Assembly: GCF_001692325.1 (NCBI RefSeq)
Contig: NZ_LXKN01000001.1
Span: 1,240,001 to 1,304,000 of the forward strand
From: Rhizobium sp. AC27/96
GTDB lineage: Bacteria > Pseudomonadota > Alphaproteobacteria > Rhizobiales > Rhizobiaceae
Direction of reading: 5' to 3'
Length of the DNA: 64,000 bases
Shown here: positions 36,512-46,652 of the stretch, piece by piece
How the letters are laid out: the number at the start of each line of letters is the position of its first letter
Position numbering within the stretch: position 1 is the first letter of the stretch
Position numbers and translations under genes: made by a program
The notes under the pieces: generated by a model
Told to the model about the DNA's origin: nothing
What the model saw: the letters and a program-made list of their open reading frames with translations, nothing else
The model's database searches: none

Positions 36512-37213
36512 CTATGTATTGTTCGCCCGCAACGTACGCGCACCGCCGGGGCCGGCAATGATCGCTAATGTCGCCATATTGATAAAGAGCCCGTGTTCGA
36601 CAACGCCGGGAATCGAATGCAGCTCAGTCGACAGCGCCTCTGCATCAGGAATGCGGCCGAAAGATGCATCAATGATAAAATGTCCACCATCGGTGACGAA
36701 GGTCTTGTCACCCGCGAGACGCAGATTGAGCGCGCCGGACAGGTTGAGACGCGACGCAGCCTTCTCGATGAGAATGCGTGTTGAAGCAAGGCCGAAGGGA
36801 TTGACCTCGATCGGCAGCGGAAACGCGCCAAGCGTCTGAACGAGCTTGCTTTCGTCGGCAATCACGATCATGCGGGCCGACGAGGCCGCGACGATCTTTT
36901 CACGCAGCAGCGCGCCGCCTCCGCCCTTGATCAGGGTGAGCGCGCCGTCCAGTTCGTCGGCGCCGTCAATGGTGAGATCGAGTGCGGGAAGCTCGTCCAG
37001 CGACTTCAGCGGCACGCCAAGCTCGTTGCACAGCTTTGCTGTCCGCTCCGATGTCGGAACGCCTTCGATCGAGAGGCCGGATGCGACTTTCTCGGCAAGC
37101 AGCCGAACGAACTCCTCCGCCGTGCTGCCGGTGCCGATCCCGAGCCGCATGCCGCTCTCGACATAGGTCAGGGCCGCTCTTGCAGCCTCAATCTTCATCT
37201 GGCGGGCGTCCAT
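36512..37213 (-). CDS. rpiA: Ribose 5-phosphate isomerase A
   Basis: 233 residues. The substrate-binding G-I-G-T-G-S-T-A at 25-32, the catalytic D-G-A-D-E at about 84-88, and [11 protein letters not shown] follow the RpiA pattern. It interconverts ribose 5-phosphate and ribulose 5-phosphate in the non-oxidative pentose phosphate pathway. It leads a two-gene unit with the DUF2059 gene. Confidence 0.96.
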   Translation of the reverse strand: MDARQMKIEAARAALTYVESGMRLGIGTGSTAEEFVRLLAEKVASGLSIEGVPTSERTAKLCNELGVPLKSLDELPALDLTIDGADELDGALTLIKGGGGALLREKIVAASSARMIVIADESKLVQTLGAFPLPIEVNPFGLASTRILIEKAASRLNLSGALNLRLAGDKTFVTDGGHFIIDASFGRIPDAEALSTELHSIPGVVEHGLFINMATLAIIAGPGGARTLRANNT

Positions 37214-37410
37214 GCGCCACCTGCTCCCATTGTTACGTTGGTCTGCTGTTTACACGGCTCTCCAGCCAAACGAAAGCCAAAATAACGGCACAAGATAGAA
37301 ATCCCCGCGCCTCTTTGCCGAAGCTTGCAGGGCCTTCGGTTGCAATTGCGCGTGCGATCTTCTAACTCCGAAAGACGCTCTATTTCTTTCCATGCAAAGG
37401 CCTACTCCTC

Positions 37411-38085
37411 GTGACATCTCCCCTTGTCGTATTCGATCTCGATGGCACGCTGCTCGACACGCACGCAGATCTCATCGTTAGCCTGAACCACACCATCGCG
37501 GCGCTCATGCTGCCGCCGGTCACCTACGATGACATCACCCACCTCGTGGGCTACGGCGCGCAAGTGATGATCGAAAGGGCCTGCAGGCTGCATGGCTACA
37601 CGCTGACGCCGGAAGAAGTGCCGGCTCTCATGCAGCGCTTCATCACGCATTATTCCGAGACCATGCCTGGCGTCACACAACCCTATCCCGGGCTCGTGGC
37701 CGCGCTCGGCATGCTGAAGAGCAAGGGCTACAAGCTCGCCGTCTGCACGAACAAGATGGAATCCCTCGCCCGCACGCTTCTCGATAAACTCGACCTCACG
37801 CATTATTTCGAAGCCATCACCGGCGGCGATACGTTCGCCGTGCGCAAGCCAAATGCCGAACACCTGATCGGCACCGTCGAACGCGCCGGAGGCGACATCG
37901 CCCGCACCATCATGATCGGCGACAGCGTCAACGATATTCTCGTTGCCCGGAACGCCGGCGTTCCCTCGATCGCCGTCCCCTTCGGCTATTCCGACGTCGG
38001 CATTGAAACGCTCGAGCCAAGCCGGATCATCTACCACTATGACGAACTCACCCCCGAGCTCGTCGAGGGAATGCTCGCCGCCTGA
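37411..38085 (+). CDS. gph: HAD-family phosphatase, probable phosphoglycolate phosphatase
   Basis: 224 residues from a GTG start. The HAD motifs are V-F-D-L-D-G-T-L-L-D-T (nucleophile and general acid Asp) at 7-17, C-T-N-K in motif II, the K of R-K-P-N in motif III and G-D-S-V-N-D in motif IV. The length and a four-helix cap fit phosphoglycolate phosphatase, which removes 2-phosphoglycolate. Other small-molecule HAD phosphatases look alike, so the substrate is probable only. Divergent from rpiA. Confidence 0.85.
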   Translation: MTSPLVVFDLDGTLLDTHADLIVSLNHTIAALMLPPVTYDDITHLVGYGAQVMIERACRLHGYTLTPEEVPALMQRFITHYSETMPGVTQPYPGLVAALGMLKSKGYKLAVCTNKMESLARTLLDKLDLTHYFEAITGGDTFAVRKPNAEHLIGTVERAGGDIARTIMIGDSVNDILVARNAGVPSIAVPFGYSDVGIETLEPSRIIYHYDELTPELVEGMLAA

Positions 38086-38221
38086 ACCTTGAAAAATCCT
38101 TGTTAGTTCAGTCCGCAAGGTTGCAGACGGCCTTGCGATATACGCGCGACTGCGCCACAACTTTTAGACGTCTCGCGACCATCCCAACGAATAGCGGAAT
38201 GGAAATATCCATCCGGAAGTG

Positions 38222-39430
38222 ATGCCGAGGCAAAAGGTAGTCAGGCGTTGGAGTGGCCGCGTGCTTACAGCAGATCCAGAAGACCGTAACAGCGGTAGAT
38301 TGCCGAGCCGCAGAGGGTGGCTTGCTCCGGTTGTCCGGACACTTATCATTTTCGCGGCTCTGTGCGCCGGCCTTTGGTTCTACGTCTATGGCGACCGCGT
38401 TGTCGGCTATGTCGAGCAGGCAACATACGCGGCGCCCGATGCCGCCTTGATGGCGGTGTACAAGCATTTCGACATTGATCCCCTGCCGAATGTGGTTGCC
38501 GGACGAGCAATCATGGCGGCCGATCTCGACATGCTCCGGCGCGAGCATTGCGATTGGAATGCGGTTTACAAATTTGCAGGCGAACTGCAGAAACAGGGTT
38601 ACAGCCGAGAGGCAGCCAAGGTCTTCATTGCCTTCTCCAACAAATGCAAACCCTCCAACGTCGCCCTGAGCGCAGCTGCCAATATACTCGATAATCTCAG
38701 CGATTTCGATGAAGCGCTGAAGGTCTCGAATGACCTGATAATAATGTCGCCGGGAATGCCGGATTTCTATTTCCAGCGCGCTCAAATACGCGGGAATGCA
38801 AAGAAATACCGCGAAGCCATCGACGACTACTATTCGGTCATCGGCTTGACCGACAACATCGCAATGCTGAACAGCATGGTCTTCGAAGGCCTTTCGAACA
38901 GCTATCGAGATCTTGGAGAGTATTGCGAGGCAATCGGCCCGCTTCAGCTCTGGGTATCCACGAATCCCGATCGGAACGATACGGCAATCGTGCGCGGAAT
39001 TATCAAGGAATATCAAACAAAAGGGAAGTGTACCTCGACCTATGCCACCGGCAGCGATCGATTTCCAACTCAAGGCAAGAACGTTATCCTTGCCAGGGTC
39101 TCGGTCAACGGCACGGAAGGTACGTTCATTGTGGACACCGGCGCGAGTTTCGTGGCTGTCAGTAAAGCTTTCGCCGCACGCGCGAAAATTCCAGTCGATG
39201 GGGGCAACGGAATCTCGCTGCAGACTGCCAACGGCGTTTCCCAGGCCATACACACCACCGCGGCAACGGTGAAGGTCGGTCACGTCGAAGCCAGTGACAT
39301 CACAGCCGCTGTGCTCGAAGACGACGCGGCCCTGGGCAACGAGGTCGACGGTCTGCTCGGACGCTCGTTCCTGTCGCGCTTCGACGTTACCTTTGGTAGT
39401 CGCGAATGGCGTATTGAAGCGAAAAATTGA
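38222..39430 (+). CDS. Membrane-anchored TPR-retropepsin (clan AA aspartic protease) protein
   Basis: 402 residues from the ATG at 38222; a GTG at 38261 with GGAG at better spacing is a likely alternative. A single transmembrane segment lies at about 37-55. Residues about 110-260 form TPR-like helices (A-A-K-V-F-I-A-F-S, F-D-E-A-L-K-V-S, Y-R-E-A-I-D-D-Y-Y). The C-terminal 120 residues form a retropepsin-like fold with D305 in V-D-T-G-A-S-F-V and the later L-L-G-R-S-F-L. Such proteins carry one Asp per chain and must dimerise. Topology suggests the TPR and protease parts are periplasmic. The biological target is unknown. Confidence 0.82.
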   Translation: MPRQKVVRRWSGRVLTADPEDRNSGRLPSRRGWLAPVVRTLIIFAALCAGLWFYVYGDRVVGYVEQATYAAPDAALMAVYKHFDIDPLPNVVAGRAIMAADLDMLRREHCDWNAVYKFAGELQKQGYSREAAKVFIAFSNKCKPSNVALSAAANILDNLSDFDEALKVSNDLIIMSPGMPDFYFQRAQIRGNAKKYREAIDDYYSVIGLTDNIAMLNSMVFEGLSNSYRDLGEYCEAIGPLQLWVSTNPDRNDTAIVRGIIKEYQTKGKCTSTYATGSDRFPTQGKNVILARVSVNGTEGTFIVDTGASFVAVSKAFAARAKIPVDGGNGISLQTANGVSQAIHTTAATVKVGHVEASDITAAVLEDDAALGNEVDGLLGRSFLSRFDVTFGSREWRIEAKN

Positions 39431-39482
39431 GGTAACGCAAGAAAACCGCCTCGAGGGCTAGACGCCTGAACGCAAAAGCAAA

Positions 39483-39504
39483 AGGGCGGCCAATCGGCCG
39501 CCCT
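39483..39504. terminator. Bidirectional terminator between the retropepsin and L,D-transpeptidase genes
   Basis: AGGGCGGCC/GGCCGCCCT, a 9-bp stem with a 4-base loop, followed by CTGTTTTT on the plus strand and by TTTGCTTTTG on the minus strand. It serves both convergent genes. Confidence 0.85.
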
Positions 39505-39527
39505 CTGTTTTTCTGCCAGCTCGCAAC

Positions 39528-41429
39528 TCAGATCTGAGCGGTACGCGACTTGGTGGTCGTATCCAGCGCCTTCTGCGTAGCAGCGTCGCGATCGTAGACG
39601 TCGTTGAAATACTGGATGACGCCATCCTTGTTCGGCCACGCGGTGAAGTAAGCGATGTAGATCGGGAACTTCTGCGGCACGGCGACAGCCTTGTTCTGGC
39701 CGGCGGCGATCTGCTTGGCGACGTCATCGACCGTTGTATTCAGAACGGCGGCAGCCATGGCACGCGGATCGGCCAGACGGACGCAGCCGTGGCTGAGGGC
39801 GCGCATGTCCTTCTTGAAGAAGCTCTTCTGCGGCGTGTCATGCATGTAGATCGCATGAGAGTTCGGGAAGAGGATCTTCAACTCGCCAAGAGCATTGTCG
39901 CTGCTCGGCGGCTGGCGCACGGCGATGTTCTTGGTCGAGCCATACCAGTCGACGCTGGACGATGCCACGGCCTGACCGCCGACCTCGACCTGATAGCCCA
40001 TGCGGTCGAGATAGTTCGGATCGGCGCGCAGCTTCGGCAGCATCTCATTGATAATGATCGACTGCGGGACGCCCCAGAACGGATTGAACTCGACCGTCTG
40101 GATCTGGTTCTCGAAGAAAAAGGTCTGGTGCTGCTTGCCGCCGACGACGACGCGCATCGACAGCTGTTCCTGGTTGTTATTGTAGTAATAGACCATGAAA
40201 GCCGGCTGGTTGATCAGCACGTAGCGCGGTCCAAGTTCAGGCGGCAGCCAGCGCAGCTGCTCCATGGCGATAACAAGCTTCTGGATCTTGGTGTCGTTGT
40301 TCTCGCCGACCATGGCGCGAACCGAAGACGGGCCGATGACGCCATCCGACGTCAGGCCCTTTTCCTTCTGGAAGTCTTCGACCAGGGAAACGAGGTCCGG
40401 CGTGTAATCGGGCGTGCCGAGATAGGACGCGAGAACGTCGGCATGCGCCGTCTTCAGCGCATCAGATCCACGATGCTGGATTGCCTTGACGATATTGGCC
40501 ATTTCCGGCGAGCTGCTGCCCGGCTTCAGAATGCCGGGCAGGGAAACGGTGATGGCGCTGCCATCGGCACTGGATTCGGCGCGCAGCTTGGCAAGCTCGG
40601 CCTTGAGCAGCGTGAACTGCTGGTTGGACGGGCTGCGGCTGTTGAGATAGGCGGCAACATCGGGGCTTGCGCGCAGCACGTCGAGCATGGCTGTCAGGTT
40701 GACATCCTTGCGCTTGAAGTCGTGGTAGCCGGAGATCTTGTTCGGGTCGAGACGGCCACGGACCGTATCCTGGACGAACATCAGCACCTTGGTGGAAAGC
40801 GCCAGTTCGAACTGCATCAGCGCGCGATCGCGCAACACAGGATCGACATCCGCCGCATCGGCGGCCGGAGGCGTTACGGCGTAGTCTGCGGGGTTGAGAC
40901 CGACGGAGCCGGCGTCGGCAAGAACGCCCAGGGCGGCCTTTGCCTTCTCGCTGACGGCATGATCGGCGACCCAGAGAAGCGGCTTGCTCTGATCCGCATA
41001 GTAAGACTCGACGGCCTTGGCGACGTCATTGGTCGCCATAACCCGCGCGTCGGATAGGTAACGGCGCTGCGAGCCTTCGGTATCGATTGCAGTGGGCGTG
41101 GGCGATGCATCCGCGACGGCGCCGGTTACCACCGGATCGGCGAAATGCGAAGTCGACACGAGACGCATCGAGTCCGCCTTGTACGTATAATATTTCGGCG
41201 CATCGACCTTCGGCAGCGGCAGCTTTGCCTGCCCGGGCTGACCAGGATCGATCATCGTCTGCGCCGGATTGACGGGGACCGGAGCCGATACCTGAGTGCT
41301 CTGCTGACGCCCCTGCCCACCACGGATAAAATCCATGAGGGTCATGGCGCTCGCCGACGTCGCGCCGACTGCGGAAAGGCAACAGGAAAGAGCCAGGACG
41401 GATGATGTGGCTTTGGCTGCAAGTTTCAT
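39528..41429 (-). CDS. L,D-transpeptidase (YcbB/LdtD-like)
   Basis: 633 residues with a signal peptide (cut near A-S-A-S-A at 24-28). A peptidoglycan-binding helical domain is present at about 350-380 (L-V-E-D-F-Q-K-E-K-G-L-T-S-D-G-V-I-G). The YkuD catalytic domain follows with H-D-T-P and the active-site C549 in S-H-G-C-V-R-L. The large size and domain order match YcbB. It makes 3-3 crosslinks in peptidoglycan or attaches proteins to it, in the periplasm. A divergent 405-bp leader separates it from fumC. Confidence 0.93.
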   Translation of the reverse strand: MKLAAKATSSVLALSCCLSAVGATSASAMTLMDFIRGGQGRQQSTQVSAPVPVNPAQTMIDPGQPGQAKLPLPKVDAPKYYTYKADSMRLVSTSHFADPVVTGAVADASPTPTAIDTEGSQRRYLSDARVMATNDVAKAVESYYADQSKPLLWVADHAVSEKAKAALGVLADAGSVGLNPADYAVTPPAADAADVDPVLRDRALMQFELALSTKVLMFVQDTVRGRLDPNKISGYHDFKRKDVNLTAMLDVLRASPDVAAYLNSRSPSNQQFTLLKAELAKLRAESSADGSAITVSLPGILKPGSSSPEMANIVKAIQHRGSDALKTAHADVLASYLGTPDYTPDLVSLVEDFQKEKGLTSDGVIGPSSVRAMVGENNDTKIQKLVIAMEQLRWLPPELGPRYVLINQPAFMVYYYNNNQEQLSMRVVVGGKQHQTFFFENQIQTVEFNPFWGVPQSIIINEMLPKLRADPNYLDRMGYQVEVGGQAVASSSVDWYGSTKNIAVRQPPSSDNALGELKILFPNSHAIYMHDTPQKSFFKKDMRALSHGCVRLADPRAMAAAVLNTTVDDVAKQIAAGQNKAVAVPQKFPIYIAYFTAWPNKDGVIQYFNDVYDRDAATQKALDTTTKSRTAQI

Positions 41430-41834
41430 TCTCTAATCAGTCCCTGTATCGTGCGATAACTTCGAGCCAGACGGCGCTGTTTCAACTGGGCCGCGATGTC
41501 TCAGACATCGTATACCCTTTACTATGAAAACAGCGAGACCCGCCTTTCGTTCAGTGTCTCAACTTCACGTTACGAAGCGAAGACGTGCTCCGTGATTCAA
41601 TTCACACAAAATTATGAAATTATTGGTTAATCTTTTATTGAAATTTCCCGAGCTTTTTAAGCGCCGGAAAATTCATCTTCGAGAATATATGAGCGGCGTG
41701 TCAAAAAGGGCACGCCTCAGGGCGGATTCAAAACATGACTTTTATAATCATGAAAATCCGCTTTGCTGTTTTCATGGGCGCCATTCGGGCCTATATGGCT
41801 GCTAGCTATTTCCATAGAAGGCAGGATCAGGAAC
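41430..41834. other. Intergenic region upstream of ldt and fumC
   Basis: 405 bp, AT-rich around 41600-41650. It holds the palindrome at 41494-41510. A 63-codon plus-strand frame at 41614 has no protein-like features. Promoters for both divergent genes are expected here but I cannot place them with confidence. Confidence 0.6.
41494..41510. promoter_or_regulatory. Palindrome upstream of the L,D-transpeptidase gene
   Basis: CGATGTC-TCA-GACATCG, perfect 7-base arms, 65 bp upstream of the minus-strand start codon. It could be an operator or a hairpin in the leader transcript. Confidence 0.4.
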
Positions 41835-43226
41835 ATGACTTCCACCCGCACCGAAACCGATACCTTCGGCCCGATCGAAGTTGCCAGCGACCGCTATTGG
41901 GGCGCACAGGCGCAGCGTTCGCTCGGCAATTTCAAGATCGGCTGGGAAAAGCAGCCGCTGTCGGTCATACGCGCCCTCGGCATCGTCAAGCAGGCAGCCG
42001 CACGCGCCAATGCCGAGCTTGGGCAGCTGGACCCGGCGCTCGGCAAGACGATCGAGGCAGCGGCGCAGGAAGTCATCGACGGCAAGCTCAACGACCATTT
42101 TCCGCTGGTGGTTTGGCAGACCGGCTCGGGCACGCAATCAAACATGAATGCCAATGAAGTGATCTCGAACCGCGCGATCGAAATGCTCGGCGGCGTCATG
42201 GGCTCAAAGAAGCCGGTTCATCCGAATGATCACGTCAACATGAGCCAGTCGTCGAACGACACCTATCCGACGGCCATGCACATCGCCTGCGCCGAGCAGA
42301 TCGTCCACCATCTGCTTCCGTCGCTGCGGCATCTGCACGCGGCCCTGGAAAAGAAGGTCGCGGATTTCGCCCATATCATCAAGATCGGCCGCACCCATAC
42401 GCAGGATGCAACGCCGTTGACGCTGGGCCAGGAGTTTTCGGGCTATGCGGCTCAGGTCGCCTCTTCCATCAAGCGCATCGAGCTGACGCTGCCGGGCCTT
42501 TGCGAACTCGCCCAGGGCGGCACCGCGGTCGGCACCGGCCTCAATGCGCCGATCGGCTTTGCTGAGAAGGTTGCCGACGAGATCGCCAAGATTACAGGCC
42601 TGCCCTTCGTCACCGCGCCCAACAAGTTCGAAGCGCTGGCTGCGCACGATTCGATGGTCTTCAGCCATGGCGCCATCAATGCCGCGGCGGCCGCGCTCTT
42701 CAAGATCGCCAATGACATCCGCTTGCTCGGTTCGGGCCCGCGCTCCGGCCTCGGCGAACTGGCCCTGCCGGAAAACGAACCGGGCTCGTCGATCATGCCG
42801 GGCAAGGTCAACCCGACCCAATGCGAGGCGATGACGCAGGTTTGCATCCATATCTTCGGTAACAATGCCGCGCTGACCTTCGCCGACAGCCAGGGCCACT
42901 TCGAGCTCAACGTCTACAATCCGATGATGGCCTACAATTTCCTGCAGTCGGTGCAGCTGCTCGGAGACGCCGCCGTCTCCTTCACCGACAATTGCCTCGT
43001 CGGCATCGAGGCCCGCGAAGACAATATCAAGGCCGGCCTCGAACGCTCGCTGATGCTGGTGACCGCGCTCGCGCCGAAGATCGGCTACGACAACGCCGCC
43101 AAGATCGCCAAGACGGCCCACAAGAATGGCACGACGCTGAAGGAAGAAGCTCTCGCAAGCGGGCTGGTGTCTTCAGAAGAATATGACGCCATCGTCCGGC
43201 CGGAAACGATGATCGGCCCGAAGTAG
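41835..43226 (+). CDS. fumC: Class II fumarate hydratase
   Basis: 463 residues from the ATG at 41835 (AGGA upstream); the longer frame is rejected because it adds unrelated residues. The fumarase/aspartase signature [11 protein letters not shown] is at 317-327 with the catalytic Ser318. [13 protein letters not shown] and [13 protein letters not shown] are typical of FumC rather than aspartase. It is iron-free and oxidant-resistant, and hydrates fumarate to malate in the TCA cycle. Confidence 0.95.
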   Translation: MTSTRTETDTFGPIEVASDRYWGAQAQRSLGNFKIGWEKQPLSVIRALGIVKQAAARANAELGQLDPALGKTIEAAAQEVIDGKLNDHFPLVVWQTGSGTQSNMNANEVISNRAIEMLGGVMGSKKPVHPNDHVNMSQSSNDTYPTAMHIACAEQIVHHLLPSLRHLHAALEKKVADFAHIIKIGRTHTQDATPLTLGQEFSGYAAQVASSIKRIELTLPGLCELAQGGTAVGTGLNAPIGFAEKVADEIAKITGLPFVTAPNKFEALAAHDSMVFSHGAINAAAAALFKIANDIRLLGSGPRSGLGELALPENEPGSSIMPGKVNPTQCEAMTQVCIHIFGNNAALTFADSQGHFELNVYNPMMAYNFLQSVQLLGDAAVSFTDNCLVGIEAREDNIKAGLERSLMLVTALAPKIGYDNAAKIAKTAHKNGTTLKEEALASGLVSSEEYDAIVRPETMIGPK

Positions 43227-43241
43227 GAATGCACGAACGCG

Positions 43242-43276
43242 GGCAGGCACTTCCGGATATTTGCGGGGTGCCTGCC
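43242..43276. terminator. Hairpin after fumC
   Basis: GGCAGGCAC/GTGCCTGCC, a 9-bp stem with a 17-base loop, 15 bp after fumC and 12 bp before the end of the convergent small gene. No T-run, so only a possible terminator. Confidence 0.45.
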
Positions 43277-43288
43277 TGATCGACGCCT

Positions 43289-43531
43289 CTAACGGGCGTC
43301 TACCGTGGCCGGCTTATGCACCCTGGGGGCAATTGCCCTTCTCTCTTGCTGCGGCGAAACCATGTCGCTCGCCGTGATCACGGTCACCGGATCGATGCTC
43401 GCCAGTATTTCCTTGTGAAAGGCGTGCTTCAGGTAACCGTCGTGGATAGCACCGAAAATGCCGATACCCGCTATAAGCGCCGCAACTGCCAGCGGCGAAA
43501 TATTGTGATGCTGATTGTGGGAGATATCCAT
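43289..43531 (-). CDS. Small single-pass membrane protein of unknown function
   Basis: 80 residues. The ATG at 43531 has GAGG about 11 bp upstream. One transmembrane stretch (S-P-L-A-V-A-A-L-I-A-G-I-G-I-F-G-A-I) is flanked by a His/Asn-rich N-terminus and a basic C-terminal tail. No family is recognised. It lies between the two fumarase genes on the opposite strand. Confidence 0.55.
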   Translation of the reverse strand: MDISHNQHHNISPLAVAALIAGIGIFGAIHDGYLKHAFHKEILASIDPVTVITASDMVSPQQERRAIAPRVHKPATVDAR

Positions 43532-43769
43532 GATCTCAATCCCTCATTTCCAGGCTTGTCGGGCGCGTTTGCCCTGCCCTGTTGACTGGAATCTGCGCCT
43601 TTCCGATCGTTCTTAGAAGTCAGAACTTTCAGCACCGATTGTCTATGCCGCGTTGACAATCGACCTATTGAAATCCCGAGTTGATTTCAGCCGATTGCTT
43701 TTGAGACGAGCCGGATTTAGATCGTTTCCAAATATCTTCCTCCGCCATCCGGCTTGAAAGGTTTTCCAA

Positions 43770-45377
43770 ATGGCTGACGATCTGTTTCCCCTCGGGGAAG
43801 ACGCCACTCCCTACCGCAAGATTTCGAGCGATTATGTTTCCGTCGACACGTTCAAGGGTCAGGACATCCTGACTGTCGATCCGGAAGGCATCCGCCTGCT
43901 CGCCGAGACGGCTTTTGCCGATATCAATCACCTGCTGCGGCCCGGCCACCTGAAGCAATTGGCGTCCATCCTCGACGATCCCGAGGCGACCGACAACGAT
44001 CGGTTCGTGGCCTATGATCTGCTGAAGAATGCCAATATCGCCGCCGGCGGCGTGCTCCCCATGTGCCAGGACACCGGCACGGCGATCATCATGGGCAAGA
44101 AGGGCCGCCGCGTCTGGACCGAAGGCGGCGACAGCAGTGCGCTGGCCAAGGGCGTGCTCGACGCCTACGAGAAGAAGAACCTGCGCTATTCACAGCTCGC
44201 ACCGATCAAGATGTTCGAGGAAAAGAACACCAAGAACAACCTACCGGCGCAGATCGACATTTACGAGGAAGGCACCGACGCCTACGAGTTCCTCTTCGTC
44301 GCCAAGGGCGGCGGCTCGGCCAACAAGACCTTCCTCTATCAGGGCACTCCATCACTTCTGACGCATGACCGCATGCTGGATTTCCTGAAGGAGAAGATCC
44401 TGACGCTCGGCACGGCAGCCTGTCCCCCCTACCATCTGGCGATCGTCATCGGCGGAACCTCGGCCGAGATGAACCTGAAGACCGTCAAGCTCGCCTCGAC
44501 GCGATATCTCGACTGTCTTCCCACGGAAGGCTCCGAAAGCGGGCATGCCTTCCGGGATATCGAAATGGAAAAGGAAATCCACAAGCTCACCCAGAGCCTC
44601 GGTGTCGGCGCACAGTTCGGCGGCAAGTATTTCTGCCACGACGTCCGCGTCATCCGCCTGCCCCGTCACGGCGCTTCGTTGCCGATCGGGCTTGGCGTTT
44701 CCTGTTCCGCCGACCGCCAGGCCAAGGGTAAGATCACCCGCGACGGCATCTTCATCGAGCAGCTCGAAACCGATCCGTCGAAATACATGCCCGAGATCGA
44801 CGAGGCCAAGCTTTCCGAATCGATGGTTCGCATCGACCTCAACAGGCCGATGGCTGAAATCCTTGCCGAGCTGTCGCAGCATCCGGTCAAGACGCGCCTG
44901 TCCCTGACCGGCACGATCATCGTCGCCCGCGACCTGGCGCACGCAAAAATCCGTGAGCGCCTGGAAAAGGGCGAAGGCATGCCGGAATACCTGAAGAACC
45001 ACCCGGTCTATTATGCCGGCCCGGCAAAGACGCCTGCGGGCTACGCCTCCGGCTCCTTCGGGCCGACGACAGCCGGCCGCATGGACAGCTATGTCGACCA
45101 GTTCCAGTCGTTCGGCGGCTCGATGATCATGCTCGCCAAGGGCAACCGCTCCCGCGCGGTGCGTGAAGCCTGCAAGACATATCGCGGCTTCTATCTCGGC
45201 TCGATCGGCGGCCCGGCCGCCCGCCTTGCGCAAGACTGCATTAAGAAGGTCGAGGTACTGGAATATCCCGAGCTCGGCATGGAAGCGGTCTGGAAGATCG
45301 AGGTGGAAGATTTCCCGGCCTTCATCGTCATCGACGACAAGGGGAATGACTTCTTCCAGGAGCTCAACCTGGGGTGA
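43770..45377 (+). CDS. Class I (iron-sulfur) fumarate hydratase
   Basis: 535 residues. It matches the full-length FumA/FumB/LmFH type. The three Cys ligands of the 4Fe-4S cluster are C99 (L-P-M-C-Q-D-T-G), C218 (T-A-A-C-P-P-Y-H) and C312 (G-V-S-C-S-A-D). Their spacing equals that of the Leishmania enzyme as I recall it. The late T-T-A-G-R-M and G-G-P-A motifs complete the C-terminal domain. It hydrates fumarate reversibly and is oxygen-sensitive. It is the second fumarase in 3.6 kb. Confidence 0.94.
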   Translation: MADDLFPLGEDATPYRKISSDYVSVDTFKGQDILTVDPEGIRLLAETAFADINHLLRPGHLKQLASILDDPEATDNDRFVAYDLLKNANIAAGGVLPMCQDTGTAIIMGKKGRRVWTEGGDSSALAKGVLDAYEKKNLRYSQLAPIKMFEEKNTKNNLPAQIDIYEEGTDAYEFLFVAKGGGSANKTFLYQGTPSLLTHDRMLDFLKEKILTLGTAACPPYHLAIVIGGTSAEMNLKTVKLASTRYLDCLPTEGSESGHAFRDIEMEKEIHKLTQSLGVGAQFGGKYFCHDVRVIRLPRHGASLPIGLGVSCSADRQAKGKITRDGIFIEQLETDPSKYMPEIDEAKLSESMVRIDLNRPMAEILAELSQHPVKTRLSLTGTIIVARDLAHAKIRERLEKGEGMPEYLKNHPVYYAGPAKTPAGYASGSFGPTTAGRMDSYVDQFQSFGGSMIMLAKGNRSRAVREACKTYRGFYLGSIGGPAARLAQDCIKKVEVLEYPELGMEAVWKIEVEDFPAFIVIDDKGNDFFQELNLG

Positions 45378-45403
45378 CGACAGTTCCTTTGGCTGAATTT
45401 AAA

Positions 45404-45424
45404 GAAGGCGCCGGTGGCGCCTTC
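45404..45424 (+). terminator. Hairpin after the class I fumarase gene
   Basis: GAAGGCGCC/GGCGCCTTC, a 9-bp stem with a 3-base loop, 27 bp after the stop. It lacks a T-run, so it is a weak terminator candidate. Confidence 0.5.
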
Positions 45425-45570
45425 GTATGCAAAACATGCTTTAATTATAAAACTTTTGAGTAAAACTTTAGTGATCAATATCTATTCATAATCATCTTCT
45501 TAAGATTTTTCAAAGAATCTTGGTGTAACTAAAAAATGGGTTCAACCAATACATGTTACGGAGCTCACCG

Positions 45571-46638
45571 ATGAGTACGGCGATTGCGCCAAAGGCGCAA
45601 ATTCCCGACGTGGCAGGGCAGATCACCTACGCCATGCGATCCATGGGGATCGCACCTATTCCGCGCAATTACGAGCTTTTCTACGAGGCCTATATCGGTT
45701 CGAATCCTGCCCTGACCCGCGAACTGGCTGCCCTTGGCAACAGTGCGACGCAGGAGGAACTGGACACGATCGGCGCCAAGTATTTTCCACAGCATGCGGG
45801 CCGCGTTTTCGACGACGCCCACGCCCGGCTGACGGTTGAGCTGGACGGTGTCCTGCGCGCATTGAAGCAGGAGCAGACGACGCTCGAGAGCTACAATCGG
45901 CTTCTGGGCGAAACCTGCGAGCGCATGAGTTCCAGAAGCCATAACAGCGCCGAGCTGTTGCGCAACGCGATCGACATGCTGACTACGGCAACCGGCGACA
46001 CGATGGCTCAGGGCGAAAAGATCGTCGAGAACGTGGTGCAACGTAGCCAGGAGATGGATCAGGTCCGCAAGGAACTGGATGAATACAAGCGCATCGCCAA
46101 TACGGATGCGCTGACGCGGCTTTCCAACCGCCGCGCCTTCGAGGATCGCCTGATCTCCATTTTTGATAATCAGCTGACCCGCCCGACGACGGCGCTCGTG
46201 CTGGCCGATATCGATCATTTCAAAAGGATCAACGACACCTACGGCCACCCCGTCGGCGACAAGATCCTTGCCACCGTTGCCTCCATTATCCGCGCCAATG
46301 TCCGGCGCGAGGTCTTCGTCGCCCGTGTCGGCGGCGAAGAGTTCGCATTGATCATGGAAGGCGTCACGGCGGAGGAAGTCACAACGGTTTGCGAGCGCAT
46401 CCGCCACTCCCTGGAGACCACGCCGTTCAAGAATTCGCGCACTCGGGTCGACTACGGTCCCGTTACCATTTCGCTGGGTGTGTGCATGGCATCGGAGACG
46501 GCGGATTCCGGCGAACTCTATAACAAGGCCGATCTTGCGCTCTATTGCGCCAAGAATGCCGGCCGCAACTGCTGGAACGTCTATCAGGAAAGCATGCAGA
46601 AAGACTTCACCAAAAGTTGGCTCATCTACAAGAACTAG
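45571..46638 (+). CDS. Diguanylate cyclase (GGDEF)
   Basis: 355 residues from the ATG at 45571 (CGGAG upstream); an ATG six codons earlier is possible. The N-terminal about 160 residues are helical, cytoplasmic and of no named domain. The GGDEF domain follows, with D-I-D-H-F-K-R-I-N-D-T-Y-G-H and the active A-site GGEEF at 254-258, so cyclase activity is expected. The usual inhibitory I-site RxxD is altered: R245 is present but V248 replaces the Asp. It makes cyclic di-GMP, which controls motility and surface attachment. Confidence 0.93.
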   Translation: MSTAIAPKAQIPDVAGQITYAMRSMGIAPIPRNYELFYEAYIGSNPALTRELAALGNSATQEELDTIGAKYFPQHAGRVFDDAHARLTVELDGVLRALKQEQTTLESYNRLLGETCERMSSRSHNSAELLRNAIDMLTTATGDTMAQGEKIVENVVQRSQEMDQVRKELDEYKRIANTDALTRLSNRRAFEDRLISIFDNQLTRPTTALVLADIDHFKRINDTYGHPVGDKILATVASIIRANVRREVFVARVGGEEFALIMEGVTAEEVTTVCERIRHSLETTPFKNSRTRVDYGPVTISLGVCMASETADSGELYNKADLALYCAKNAGRNCWNVYQESMQKDFTKSWLIYKN

Positions 46639-46652
46639 AAGTGCAGCCAACC

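Noticed and set aside
37402..38160. 252-codon minus-strand frame antisense to the HAD phosphatase
   Set aside because: The plus-strand frame has all four HAD motifs; this one has none.
41614..41805. 63-codon plus-strand frame before fumC
   Set aside because: No ribosome-binding site or protein-like pattern, and AT-rich intergenic composition.
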